This document shows, piece by piece, positions 7,342-13,192 of a stretch of 15,146 bases of DNA. The position numbers were made by a program, and so were the translations under genes. The stretch is from contig CAAEMX010000053.1 of assembly GCA_900757185.1 (NCBI GenBank), positions 1 through 15,146 on the forward strand, read 5' to 3'. Under the pieces are notes generated by a model that was not told the origin of the DNA, did no database searches, and saw only the letters and a list, made by a program, of their open reading frames with translations. The number at the start of each line of letters is the position of its first letter. The first letter of the stretch is position 1. This DNA is from an uncultured Collinsella sp. GTDB taxonomy: Bacteria; Actinomycetota; Coriobacteriia; Coriobacteriales; Coriobacteriaceae.

Positions 7342-7389
7342 TTGACCATGTGCTAGCTTCTTTATATAGTGGTGCTAGCATGGCTAGCA
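7342..7389 (+). promoter_or_regulatory. Promoter and palindromic operator of the toxin-antitoxin operon
   Basis: TTGACC (7342-7347) and TATAGT (7365-7370) are separated by 17 bp, a good promoter. GCTAGC occurs three times, at 7352-7357 (between -35 and -10), 7374-7379 and 7383-7388; the last two form the palindrome TGCTAGCATGGCTAGCA (7373-7389) over the expected transcription start. This fits autorepression by the RHH antitoxin or its complex with the toxin, as is usual for such operons. Confidence 0.7.
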
Positions 7390-7410
7390 ATTGAAGGGAG
7401 CGGGATCGAC

Positions 7411-7764
7411 GTGGGTGCTGTTAGTGGCATGGCGCAGGTGAACGTTCGCGTAGATCGCCAGGTCAAGAACCGTGCCGAGGAGGCGCTGCGGCTTTCGGGC
7501 GGGTCACTGCCCGAGCTCATCAAAAAGGTGGTGGCCAAGGTCGCGCAGGGTGGCGGGCAGTGCGAGGAAGTGCTTGCGGCCGTCGACGGCCGGCGGCAGA
7601 CCGTCGCGCCCGATACACCGTTCGCCGCGTCGTGGGCAGCGGCAGACCGGCCTTATGCAGATTTGGGCATCGCTACGTCGCCCGTATCCGACGATCGCGA
7701 TTGGGACGCAATCTATTCCGACGCCATGGATGAGCATTATCGCCAAAAGGGGATGATCCTGTGA
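7411..7764 (+). CDS. RelB/DinJ-like antitoxin
   Basis: A 117-residue protein. Residues ~7-50 (MAQVNVRVDRQVKNRAEEALRLSG, then a second helix SLPELIKKVV) match the RelB/DinJ ribbon-helix-helix domain: a beta strand for DNA contact followed by two helices. The C-terminal half, ending in DRDWDAIYSDAMDEHYRQ, is the likely toxin-neutralising tail. The start chosen is GTG 7411, which has AGGGAG 10 bases upstream; ATG 7429 would give 111 residues but lacks a good ribosome binding site. Its stop overlaps the toxin start by four bases (GTGA), so translation is coupled. It likely represses its own promoter through the GCTAGC sites. Pairing a RelB-type antitoxin with a PIN toxin, rather than RelE/YafQ, is notable. 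Confidence 0.82.
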   Translation: MGAVSGMAQVNVRVDRQVKNRAEEALRLSGGSLPELIKKVVAKVAQGGGQCEEVLAAVDGRRQTVAPDTPFAASWAAADRPYADLGIATSPVSDDRDWDAIYSDAMDEHYRQKGMIL

Positions 7765-8276
7765 GTGGGGCGCCTCTCAAGATCATGGTGGACGCCAACG
7801 TATGGGTTGATTCGTTTTGCGTCGACCATGCCGAGTCGATTGCCGCGCGTGCGTTTATTGGGCAGGCGACGGAGATGGGGGCGTTGCTGTTCTTTCCGGT
7901 GCATATCGCCAAGGACGTGCTGTACGTTGTCCAGCACGAACTGAAGCGTAGCGTTCTTGCCAGCGGGGGAGCGCTCGACGAGGCATCTGCCCGTGCAATT
8001 GGCGATGCGGCGTTGGCGTTTGTTCGGAACATGACCGAAAACGCCACGGCCGTGGGTGCGGATGCGTCGGACCTTTGGCTGGCCGACAAATTCTTAGCAC
8101 TCCATCGCGATTACGAGGACAACTTGGTGCTCGCCGCGTGCAAGCGCGCGCAGGTCGATTACTTGGTGACCAACGATCGCAAGCTGCTCGAACATGCCGA
8201 TCTTGCAGCAAAGACACCTTGTCAAATGATGCCGATTCTGGCTTTGGCCGAACGTGGTGGGCGGTTGTCCCGCTAA
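7761..8276 (+). CDS. PIN-domain ribonuclease toxin
   Basis: A 171-residue PIN-domain protein (PIN_3-like), a probable metal-dependent RNase toxin. The first catalytic Asp is D11 in IMVDANVWVD; the second acidic cluster is DYED (D117, E119, D120); the TND motif (137-139, D139) is near the end, in VDYLVTNDRKL. These are the expected active-site positions in order. The start is GTG overlapping the antitoxin stop, with AAAAGGGG upstream; the next in-frame ATG (M9) would cut into the first beta strand. It forms a toxin-antitoxin operon with the preceding gene, closed by a terminator. The RNA target cannot be read from the sequence. Confidence 0.82.
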   Translation: MSGAPLKIMVDANVWVDSFCVDHAESIAARAFIGQATEMGALLFFPVHIAKDVLYVVQHELKRSVLASGGALDEASARAIGDAALAFVRNMTENATAVGADASDLWLADKFLALHRDYEDNLVLAACKRAQVDYLVTNDRKLLEHADLAAKTPCQMMPILALAERGGRLSR

Positions 8277-8289
8277 CGTAAATCTATAT

Positions 8290-8334
8290 GTGCGCCCCTG
8301 GAGCTCCGTCACCCCAAGGGGTGCACGCTTTTTT
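8290..8334 (+). terminator. Terminator of the toxin-antitoxin operon
   Basis: GTGCGCCCCT (8290-8299) pairs with AGGGGTGCAC (8317-8326) over 10 bp with one G-U pair, followed by GC and six T (8329-8334). A competing small hairpin, CACCCCAAGGGGTG (8310-8323), lies inside and could also terminate. It starts 14 bases after the toxin stop. Confidence 0.75.
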
Positions 8335-8583
8335 GCCATGGACCGCCTTATTCTTTAAATGCGCCGCCCCTCTAGATGCCTTCTCAGTCCTGTCGACTCA
8401 ATATTTTGGGTCAGATGGCCGGAAATCTGTTTCGGAGATGTGCTTTGTTGGGAGAGCCTCCGATGGATTGATGGGGCCAAGTGCTTCTGACCAAAGCGTT
8501 TATCTCGGCAATTTCCAGGGACAGTTTACTTCTATCCTTTCGCCGGCTCGCCGGCTGGCTCCCAAATAACAAAGTTAAAGTGC
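8335..8583. other. Non-coding stretch, start of a lower-GC island
   Basis: No convincing gene is seen between the toxin terminator and 8584. GC content drops here and stays low to about 9470. A tandem CGCCGGCT pair lies at about 8541-8556. A plus-strand open frame (8481-8690, 69 codons from GTG) is rich in Lys and Arg but lacks a ribosome binding site at its start, and I do not recognise it. Confidence 0.4.
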
Positions 8584-8612
8584 TTGCGTACAGGTACATA
8601 AAGCGATATCCT
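8584..8612 (+). promoter_or_regulatory. Possible promoter of the secreted-protein cluster
   Basis: TTGCGT (8584-8589) and TATCCT (8607-8612) are 17 bp apart. Transcription would begin near 8619, just before the GGAGG of the micro-ORF and about 105 bases before the secreted-protein gene. Both boxes are imperfect. Confidence 0.35.
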
Positions 8613-8636
8613 AAAAGAAAAATGTGGAGGTTCATG

Positions 8637-8690
8637 ATGCTATCAAGATTCGGAACCATATTTGGCAATAAGCGTCTTAGATATGCTTAG
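8637..8690 (+). CDS. Possible 17-residue micro-ORF
   Basis: The peptide is MLSRFGTIFGNKRLRYA, hydrophobic in the middle and cationic at the end. GTGGAGG (8624-8630) is six bases before the ATG at 8637, a good ribosome binding site; an adjacent in-frame ATG at 8634 and another at 8622 are alternative starts. It ends 35 bases before the start of the secreted-protein gene, so it could be a leader peptide, a small cationic peptide product, or chance. There is no family match I can name. Confidence 0.3.
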   Translation: MLSRFGTIFGNKRLRYA

Positions 8691-8725
8691 TTGATGGAGC
8701 TGAATTTATTTTAGGAGCGAGCATT

Positions 8726-9241
8726 ATGAACAAGCGCCTATCTTTACCTGTTGCATTACTACTGTTAGTGGCTGCCCTATCGCTGTTTACGCCCTCAATA
8801 GGGTTTGCGGATGATTTCCTGACTAATGACAATAGCGAATATCCAGTGAGTGTTTCATTTCAACTGAAAGATCGTGCGAGTCAGGAATATACCGTTATTT
8901 TGCCGGATGGAACTGAAGGCAAAATTGGAATTGAATATATTCCGACTATTGAGCCGTGTAACGCGTGGGATTCTTATTATCAAAACGCCTCTGGCACATG
9001 GAGGGTTTACTATAACTCGGTGATATTTCAGGAGTTCTACATTAAAATCGGCAATCATAAGATAACGAGTGCATGGGGTTCGAATTATTCTGTTCCCCTG
9101 GGAACGGCATCTGATTCCTTTACCTGGAATAGTACACGAGCGCTACAGCGCGTGAATGTGTCTATACCAGGCTTGTATACTGGAAATGTGTTCTTGGGCG
9201 CGGAAATGCAGGGAACGACTCTGCACACCTATGCATACTAG
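8726..9241 (+). CDS. Secreted protein, DUF5626-like
   Basis: A 171-residue protein with a clear Sec signal peptide: MNKR, a hydrophobic core (residues 5-21), and likely cleavage after Ala28 (GFA before DDF). The mature ~143 residues are rich in Thr, Ser, Tyr and Asn and look all-beta. The stretch SGTWRVYYNSVIFQEFYIKI followed by NHKITSAW resembles the core of DUF5626 secreted proteins of gut bacteria, whose function is unknown. There is a single Cys in the mature part. The start at 8726 has TAGGAG eight bases upstream. The AT-rich codon use (many AAT, TAT, ATT) contrasts with flanking genes and suggests recent transfer. The TAG stop is followed in the same frame by a membrane-anchor-like sequence (see 9254-9352). 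Confidence 0.7.
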   Translation: MNKRLSLPVALLLLVAALSLFTPSIGFADDFLTNDNSEYPVSVSFQLKDRASQEYTVILPDGTEGKIGIEYIPTIEPCNAWDSYYQNASGTWRVYYNSVIFQEFYIKIGNHKITSAWGSNYSVPLGTASDSFTWNSTRALQRVNVSIPGLYTGNVFLGAEMQGTTLHTYAY

Positions 9242-9253
9242 GGCGGTGGTTTT

Positions 9254-9352
9254 GTGCGCGGTCCCGAAATCGTCTTACTTGCGATACTAATTGCGCTTAT
9301 CGTGCTCGGATTTAGGCTGGTACGTTGGATTGTGCGAAAAGCAAAGCGTTAA
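9254..9352 (+). CDS. Small membrane-anchor ORF, possibly the detached C-terminus of the preceding protein
   Basis: A 32-codon ORF from GTG. It begins MRGPEIVLL, continues through one ~18-residue transmembrane helix (about residues 6-22), and ends RWIVRKAKR, a strongly basic tail. GGGCGGTGG upstream is a weak ribosome binding site. It lies in the same frame as the secreted-protein gene, separated only by TAG and four codons (Gly-Gly-Gly-Phe). Hydrophobic helix plus basic tail is what a C-terminal membrane anchor looks like. Either it is a separate small membrane protein translated after the secreted one, or the two were one anchored surface protein interrupted by a stop codon. Confidence 0.45.
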   Translation: MRGPEIVLLAILIALIVLGFRLVRWIVRKAKR

Positions 9353-9380
9353 TTAGCCTGGACAGATATCATTTTTATTC

Positions 9381-9444
9381 GAAGAGCAAGCTGGATACTC
9401 TCAAATCTCTCATGTGATTATGTGCTGTGTCTGGCTTGCTCTTC
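9381..9444. repeat. Perfect 11-bp inverted repeat with 42-base loop
   Basis: GAAGAGCAAGC (9381-9391) and GCTTGCTCTTC (9434-9444) are exact reverse complements. No T-run follows the stem on either strand, so it is not an ordinary intrinsic terminator. It lies between the end of the lower-GC island and the 3' end of the minus-strand hypothetical gene, so it could stabilise either transcript or mark the island's edge. Confidence 0.55.
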
Positions 9445-9473
9445 AGTTATGGCTCGAAATGAGAACTAAGTCT

Positions 9474-9911
9474 TTAAAGCCGCGTTTTTATGGCGGCGGC
9501 TTCGGCGAGTTTGTCTACTGCTGTGGCATCGGATTGATTGAGGGCAGCGAGGCTGCGGTAGAGCCATTCGTTGACCTGGGTGTTCTTGACACCAGCGGTT
9601 TTGGTGAGGTTGGCTATAGCGCTGATTTCGGCAAAGAGTTCGGCCTTTGCACCCGTGAGCTCACCAAGCTCGATGTCATGATGTGCGGTGACGCCGCGGT
9701 TTTCGCTTACGTGGTCGATGAAGCCGCGGACGGTTTCAACGTGCTCGGCGAGTGTGGCCTCATCGGCGCCGTCGGTGAGCGCGTTGAGGGCACCCGTGAC
9801 CACGAGGGCGGGATGTCCGCAGGGGACAAAGCCCTCGATGACATCCATAGCTTCGGTAATGGTTGAGCCCAGGCCTGCGAGGGCATTGACGAGTTGCTGC
9901 TTGGTATCCAT
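9474..9911 (-). CDS. Hypothetical helical protein
   Basis: A 145-residue protein that I do not recognise. It is almost entirely predicted helix, acidic and alanine-rich, with no signal peptide or membrane segment; there is one Cys-Gly-His motif (about residues 31-33, in FVPCGHPALVV). This strand is preferred over the overlapping plus-strand frame because the composition is protein-like and an AAAGGA site lies upstream of its ATG (9909-9911). It stands alone between the lower-GC island and tmRNA. The region upstream of its start (minus strand) contains TATATT about 38 bases before the ATG, a possible -10. Function unknown; a small cytoplasmic helical-bundle protein is the most that can be said. 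Confidence 0.65.
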   Translation of the reverse strand: MDTKQQLVNALAGLGSTITEAMDVIEGFVPCGHPALVVTGALNALTDGADEATLAEHVETVRGFIDHVSENRGVTAHHDIELGELTGAKAELFAEISAIANLTKTAGVKNTQVNEWLYRSLAALNQSDATAVDKLAEAAAIKTRL

Positions 9912-10150
9912 AACGGTCCTTTCGACGGGTCAATTTTGCTTGGCGAAAATATACGTTACGCGATCGGTGGCAAAAGTGCGAAGTGCGTCGCACATTGGGG
10001 TCTTCACAGCTCGTGCATAGAACAGCTGTCCGCTTTCAGAACGTGGTAAGATAACACTCCACAAGCGGGGCTCGCCCTGCATGCTCCTTGAAAAGTCGAC
10101 GGGTGTTGGGTGCTTGCGTGCCCAATGCCATCCAGACTTTCCCGACATTC

Positions 10151-10513
10151 GGGGGCGACTGGTTTCGACACGATAGCTCTGAGAGAGGAAGCAAGCCGAG
10201 GTCTCCTCGCCTCGTTAAACAGGGGTACCGTCAAATTGAATTGACAACAACTCTTCTTTTGAGCCTATGGCTCTCGCTGCTTAGTTTATAGCGGCGCGTC
10301 AACCCGGTGATTCCCCGACACCGGCGCGACGTCATTTTAGGGGAATGCTCCTGCGCACGTAATCGGTATGGCGCAGGCTAAGACCGAACCGGTTAGGACG
10401 CCGCGAGCGTGTCGCTGCGCGCAAAGCGTCCGAGACAAAACCAGCGACTGAGCTTGGAGATGCCAATCAGGGGGCTTTCGTGGACCGGAGTTCGATTCTC
10501 CGCGCCTCCACCA
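10151..10513 (+). ncRNA. ssrA: tmRNA (SsrA)
   Basis: The transfer-messenger RNA that rescues stalled ribosomes and tags their products for proteolysis. The 5' end GGGGGCGACTGGTTTCGACA is characteristic, and GGGGGCG pairs with CGCCTCC (10503-10509, one G-U), followed by discriminator A and an encoded CCA (10511-10513). The T-arm GGAGTTCGATTCTCC lies just inside. The tag frame most likely runs from GAC 10243 to TAG 10282-10284, giving DNNSSFEPMALAA, with the preceding Ala supplied by the charged tmRNA. An in-frame TGA upstream limits how far it can extend, and the ALAA end is the usual degradation signal. The length of 363 bases is normal. A possible -10 box TAAGAT (10047-10052) lies about 100 bases upstream without a clear -35. 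Confidence 0.97.
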
Positions 10514-10522
10514 ATAGTTACA

Positions 10523-10555
10523 AGCAGGTAGAGAAGTGTCTCTACCTGCTTTTTT
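10523..10555 (+). terminator. tmRNA terminator
   Basis: AGCAGGTAGAGA (10523-10534), loop AGTG, TCTCTACCTGCT (10539-10550): a perfect 12-bp stem followed by TTTTT (10551-10555), about 10 bases after the encoded CCA. Confidence 0.95.
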
Positions 10556-10568
10556 ATTACATATAGAT

Positions 10569-10604
10569 ACCGCGGAGAATCGAACTCTGTGCAGGGCGCG
10601 GGCG
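10569..10604. repeat. 36-bp direct repeat, copy 1, partly antisense to tmRNA
   Basis: It differs from copy 2 (10781-10816) at one base. CGCGGAGAATCGAACTC (10571-10587) is the exact reverse complement of tmRNA bases 10488-10504 (T-arm and start of the acceptor strand). It also pairs over 11 bp with GATTCTCCGCG at 10693-10703, so 10571-10703 could form one large stem-loop enclosing smaller hairpins (10597-10636, and ATTTGCGAAGCAAAT near 10673-10687). It may be a remnant of elements integrated at the tmRNA 3' end, or a dispersed repeat. Confidence 0.65.
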
Positions 10605-10780
10605 TAAAGAAAACGCGTGAGCGTTTTTAGCCCGCGGGCGAGGACGCCGGCAGGCGGCCGAAGCCGGCGCGGATTTGCGAAGCAAATACGCGGATTCTCC
10701 GCGCAAAGCCTCGATCCTATATAGACGCGATGTCGATCGGGCGCCTTGCCCCGGCCTCAACCCATCAACGGATCCCCCAA

Positions 10781-10816
10781 ACCGCGGAGAATCGAACTCT
10801 ATGCAGGGCGCGGGCG
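10781..10816. repeat. 36-bp direct repeat, copy 2, partly antisense to tmRNA
   Basis: It matches copy 1 over 36 bases with a single G/A difference, 212 bp downstream. It contains the same 17 bp (10783-10799) complementary to the tmRNA 3' end and leads straight into the tandem array that begins at about 10841. Confidence 0.65.
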
Positions 10817-10840
10817 CTAAGCAAACGCTACGGCAGCGCA

Positions 10841-11110
10841 GGGTGGGACGCGCTTTCCTAACGGCGGCCCAGGCGGAAAATCCATCCCGGAATCCGCACT
10901 CAGACTGGGACGTAGTTTCCGGATGGCACATCAAGCGGAAACCGCATCCCGGAATCCTCATTCGGAATGGGATGCAATTTCCAAATGAATGGCTAGCGGA
11001 AAGTTCATCCCAGAATCCGCGCTCAGAACGGGACACGCTTTCCCAACGGCGGTCCAAGCGGAAAGTTCATCCCGGAATCCCGCCTCAAACTGGGACACGC
11101 TTTCCGCTCC
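10841..11110. repeat. Tandem array of 61-62 bp hairpin-forming units
   Basis: Units begin GCGGAAA at 10873, 10935, 10996 and 11058, with a partial unit before 10873 and a truncated end at about 11110. Each has the pattern GGAAA, about 4-5 variable bases, ATCCC, about 17 bases, GGGA, about 5 bases, TTTCC, so each unit can fold: the outer GGAAA/TTTCC and inner TCCC/GGGA pair. In the second full unit the inner stem extends to GCATCCC/GGGATGC. The period is not a multiple of three and frames are interrupted, so it is not a protein repeat; units are contiguous without unique spacers, so it is not CRISPR. Confidence 0.8.
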
Positions 11111-11192
11111 ATATTCTCAACTCCAAAACCTATGCGCCCTCCATTCCAAAACTGGGTAGAAGAAAGCCAAAACGCAATCGCAGGAGGTCAAT

Positions 11193-12071
11193 ATGACTGC
11201 AGAAGATAAGGCAAAGAACGCCGGCAAGGTCGCGCTCGTTTTGGAGGGCGGCAGCTTCCGCGGGCAATTTACCGCAGGCGTACTCGACGTTCTCATGGAG
11301 GCCGGCGTCGAGATTCCGGCGGTATATGGCGTATCGGCCGGCGCTCTCAACGGCGTGAACTACAAGTCGCATCAGATCGGCCGTGCCAACCGCATCAACC
11401 TGGCTTTCTGCAATGACAACCGCTTCATGGGCGCCGCATCGTTTGCGTCCACGGGCTCCATCGTGGGTTACGATTTTATCTTCAACGATGTCCAGGACCG
11501 CCTGGATCCCTTTGACAACGAAGCGTTCGACGCGAGCCCCACCAAGATGTACGCCGTCGCGACGGACATGCTCTTTGGAACCGCTGCATACCTGCCGGTC
11601 AAAAGCGCCGTGCTCGACCTCGATGCCGTGCGCGCCTCGACGTCGCTGCCGCTGGTGACGCCGCCGGTCGAGATCGATGGGCACAAATACGTCGACGGCG
11701 GCGTAGCCGATTCGGTCCCCATCGAGCACGTGCTGGAGGAGGCCGGCTTCGACCGTGCAGTCGTCATTGTCACGCAGGATCGCTCGTACGAGAAAAAGCC
11801 CTACGAGTTTATGCCCGCCGCACGCGCTCGCTATGCCGACTACCCCTACCTGCTTGAGGCTATCGAGACGCGCCACGACCGCTATAACATCCAGCGCATG
11901 CATCTGTGGAAGTATGAGCGCGAGGGCCGCGCGCTGGTCGTTGCTCCACAAAAGCCGGTCGAGGTCGGTCACGTTGAGCATGATCCGGCAAAGCTCCTCG
12001 ACCTGTATATTCAGGGCCGCCAGGAGGCAAAGCGCCTACTGAGTGATATCGAGGCATTTGTCGAGCGCTAG
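11193..12071 (+). CDS. Patatin-like phospholipase family protein
   Basis: A 292-residue patatin-fold acyl hydrolase with a Ser-Asp dyad. The oxyanion-hole loop is GGSFRG (19-24), where Ser replaces the middle Gly of the usual GGGxRG. The nucleophile elbow is GVSAG (46-50, Ser48), and the catalytic Asp is D168 in VDGGVADSVP. The C-terminal ~90 residues, with RHDRYNIQRMHLWKYEREG, resemble the extra domain (DUF6363-like) found in bacterial patatins of the YjjU/RssA type. It has no signal peptide, so it is likely cytoplasmic or peripheral to the membrane. It starts at ATG 11193 with AGGAGGT at ideal distance. It stands alone after the repeat array, and no clear promoter or terminator is seen. Substrate (phospholipid or other acyl ester) cannot be told. 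Confidence 0.9.
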   Translation: MTAEDKAKNAGKVALVLEGGSFRGQFTAGVLDVLMEAGVEIPAVYGVSAGALNGVNYKSHQIGRANRINLAFCNDNRFMGAASFASTGSIVGYDFIFNDVQDRLDPFDNEAFDASPTKMYAVATDMLFGTAAYLPVKSAVLDLDAVRASTSLPLVTPPVEIDGHKYVDGGVADSVPIEHVLEEAGFDRAVVIVTQDRSYEKKPYEFMPAARARYADYPYLLEAIETRHDRYNIQRMHLWKYEREGRALVVAPQKPVEVGHVEHDPAKLLDLYIQGRQEAKRLLSDIEAFVER

Positions 12072-12134
12072 TGTCGCGACGTCATGACCCATGGATGACA
12101 TGTGCAGAAACTCTGGTCGGAGCCAAAATACCTG

Positions 12135-12162
12135 TTGACTCGGGCGGCGAGCGGGGTAATAT
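12135..12162 (+). promoter_or_regulatory. Promoter of rplM-rpsI
   Basis: TTGACT (12135-12140) and TAATAT (12157-12162) at 16-bp spacing form a strong promoter with its start near 12169. This gives a leader of about 60 bases. Confidence 0.7.
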
Positions 12163-12168
12163 GGACGG

Positions 12169-12200
12169 GTTACTTGCAGAGCCCCGTGAATCTCTGTAAC
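12169..12200 (+). other. Hairpin in the rplM leader
   Basis: GTTAC (12169-12173) pairs with GTAAC (12196-12200) and AGAG (12178-12181) with CTCT (12192-12195), with a TTGC bulge and the 10-base loop CCCCGTGAAT. It sits at the predicted 5' end of the mRNA. It could be an autoregulatory L13-binding leader, as known for rplM in other bacteria, but I cannot match it to a described class. Confidence 0.4.
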
Positions 12201-12228
12201 AACACGTACTGTACATGGAGGAGTCTAA

Positions 12229-12672
12229 GTGATTTCGAAATCGACTCACTACGCCAAGCAGGGCGAGGTCCAGCGCAACTGGGTTCTCGTCGACGCCGAT
12301 GGTGCTGTCCTGGGCCGTCTTGCCACCCAGATCGCAATGATCCTGCGCGGTAAGAACAAGCCCCAGTTCACGCCCAACAGCGACTGCGGCGACTTCGTTG
12401 TCGTCATCAACGCCGATAAGGTCCAGCTTACCGGCAACAAGGCCGACACGAAGACCTATTATCGCCACAGCGGCTACAACGGCGGCCTCAAGGCTGAGAG
12501 CTTCCGCCAGGCTATGGAGAAGCACCCGGAGAAGGTCATCGAGCGCGCCGTTCGCGGCATGCTGCCCAAGACCACCCTCGGCCGTGCCCAGATGACCAAG
12601 CTTAAGGTCTACGCTGGTGCCGAGCATCCGCACGCTGCCCAGAACCCCACGAAGATTGAGCTGGAGGCTTAA
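12229..12672 (+). CDS. rplM: 50S ribosomal protein L13
   Basis: A 147-residue large-subunit protein that binds 23S rRNA early in assembly. Family landmarks are WVLVDADGAVLGRLAT near the start, the GKNKPQFTP stretch, DFVVVINADKVQLTGNK, YYRHSGYNGGLK, and AVRGMLPKTTLGR toward the end. The length is close to the usual 142-150 residues. The start is GTG at 12229, with GGAGGAG (12217-12223) upstream. The rpsI ATG follows two bases after the stop, the near-universal rplM-rpsI operon. Confidence 0.98.
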   Translation: MISKSTHYAKQGEVQRNWVLVDADGAVLGRLATQIAMILRGKNKPQFTPNSDCGDFVVVINADKVQLTGNKADTKTYYRHSGYNGGLKAESFRQAMEKHPEKVIERAVRGMLPKTTLGRAQMTKLKVYAGAEHPHAAQNPTKIELEA

Positions 12673-12674
12673 AG

Positions 12675-13070
<396 letters not shown>

Positions 13071-13100
13071 GGTTTTATCTCCTTACGAGATACAATGTAC

Positions 13101-13144
13101 AAGCGGGGCCTACCGACTGCTCGGTGGGTCCCGCTTTTCTTTTC
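13101..13144 (+). terminator. rplM-rpsI terminator
   Basis: AAGCGGGGCCTACCGA pairs with TCGGTGGGTCCCGCTT around a CTGC loop, with a few G-U or mismatched positions, followed by TTCTTTT. It lies between rpsI and glmM, so glmM depends on readthrough or on a promoter I cannot place in the 50 bases that remain. Confidence 0.9.
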
Positions 13145-13151
13145 GACTAGG

Positions 13152-13174
13152 GTGGGCGGCTTCGTTTTGCCCAC
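13152..13174 (+). other. Small hairpin before the glmM ribosome binding site
   Basis: GTGGGC (13152-13157) and GCCCAC (13169-13174) are a perfect 6-bp inverted repeat three bases before GGAAGGAG of glmM. It could modulate translation; no sign of the glmS ribozyme is present. Confidence 0.35.
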
Positions 13175-13192
13175 TTGGGAAGGAGCGATCCT

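Noticed and set aside
7373..7389. Third copy of the AGCCATGGCT operator at the toxin-antitoxin promoter
   Set aside because: TGCTAGCATGGCTAGCA looks similar but has an odd-length centre (one base shorter) and GCTAGC half-sites that recur at 7352; it fits toxin-antitoxin autoregulation better.
8288..8569. 93-codon plus-strand open frame after the toxin gene
   Set aside because: Its first codons lie in the terminator hairpin of the toxin-antitoxin operon, and no ribosome binding site is present.
9414..9866. Plus-strand open frame opposite the minus-strand hypothetical gene
   Set aside because: No ribosome binding site, odd Gly/Cys-rich composition and overlap with the 9381-9444 stem; the minus strand has a good start and protein-like helices.
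10841..11110. CRISPR array
   Set aside because: Repeats are 61-62 bp, contiguous and degenerate throughout, with no constant-repeat/unique-spacer pattern, and no cas gene is nearby.
10557..11196. Open frames on both strands across the post-tmRNA repeats (166 and 173 codons)
   Set aside because: They run through hairpins and a 61-62 bp tandem array whose period is not a multiple of three; neither shows a start signal or a recognisable domain.
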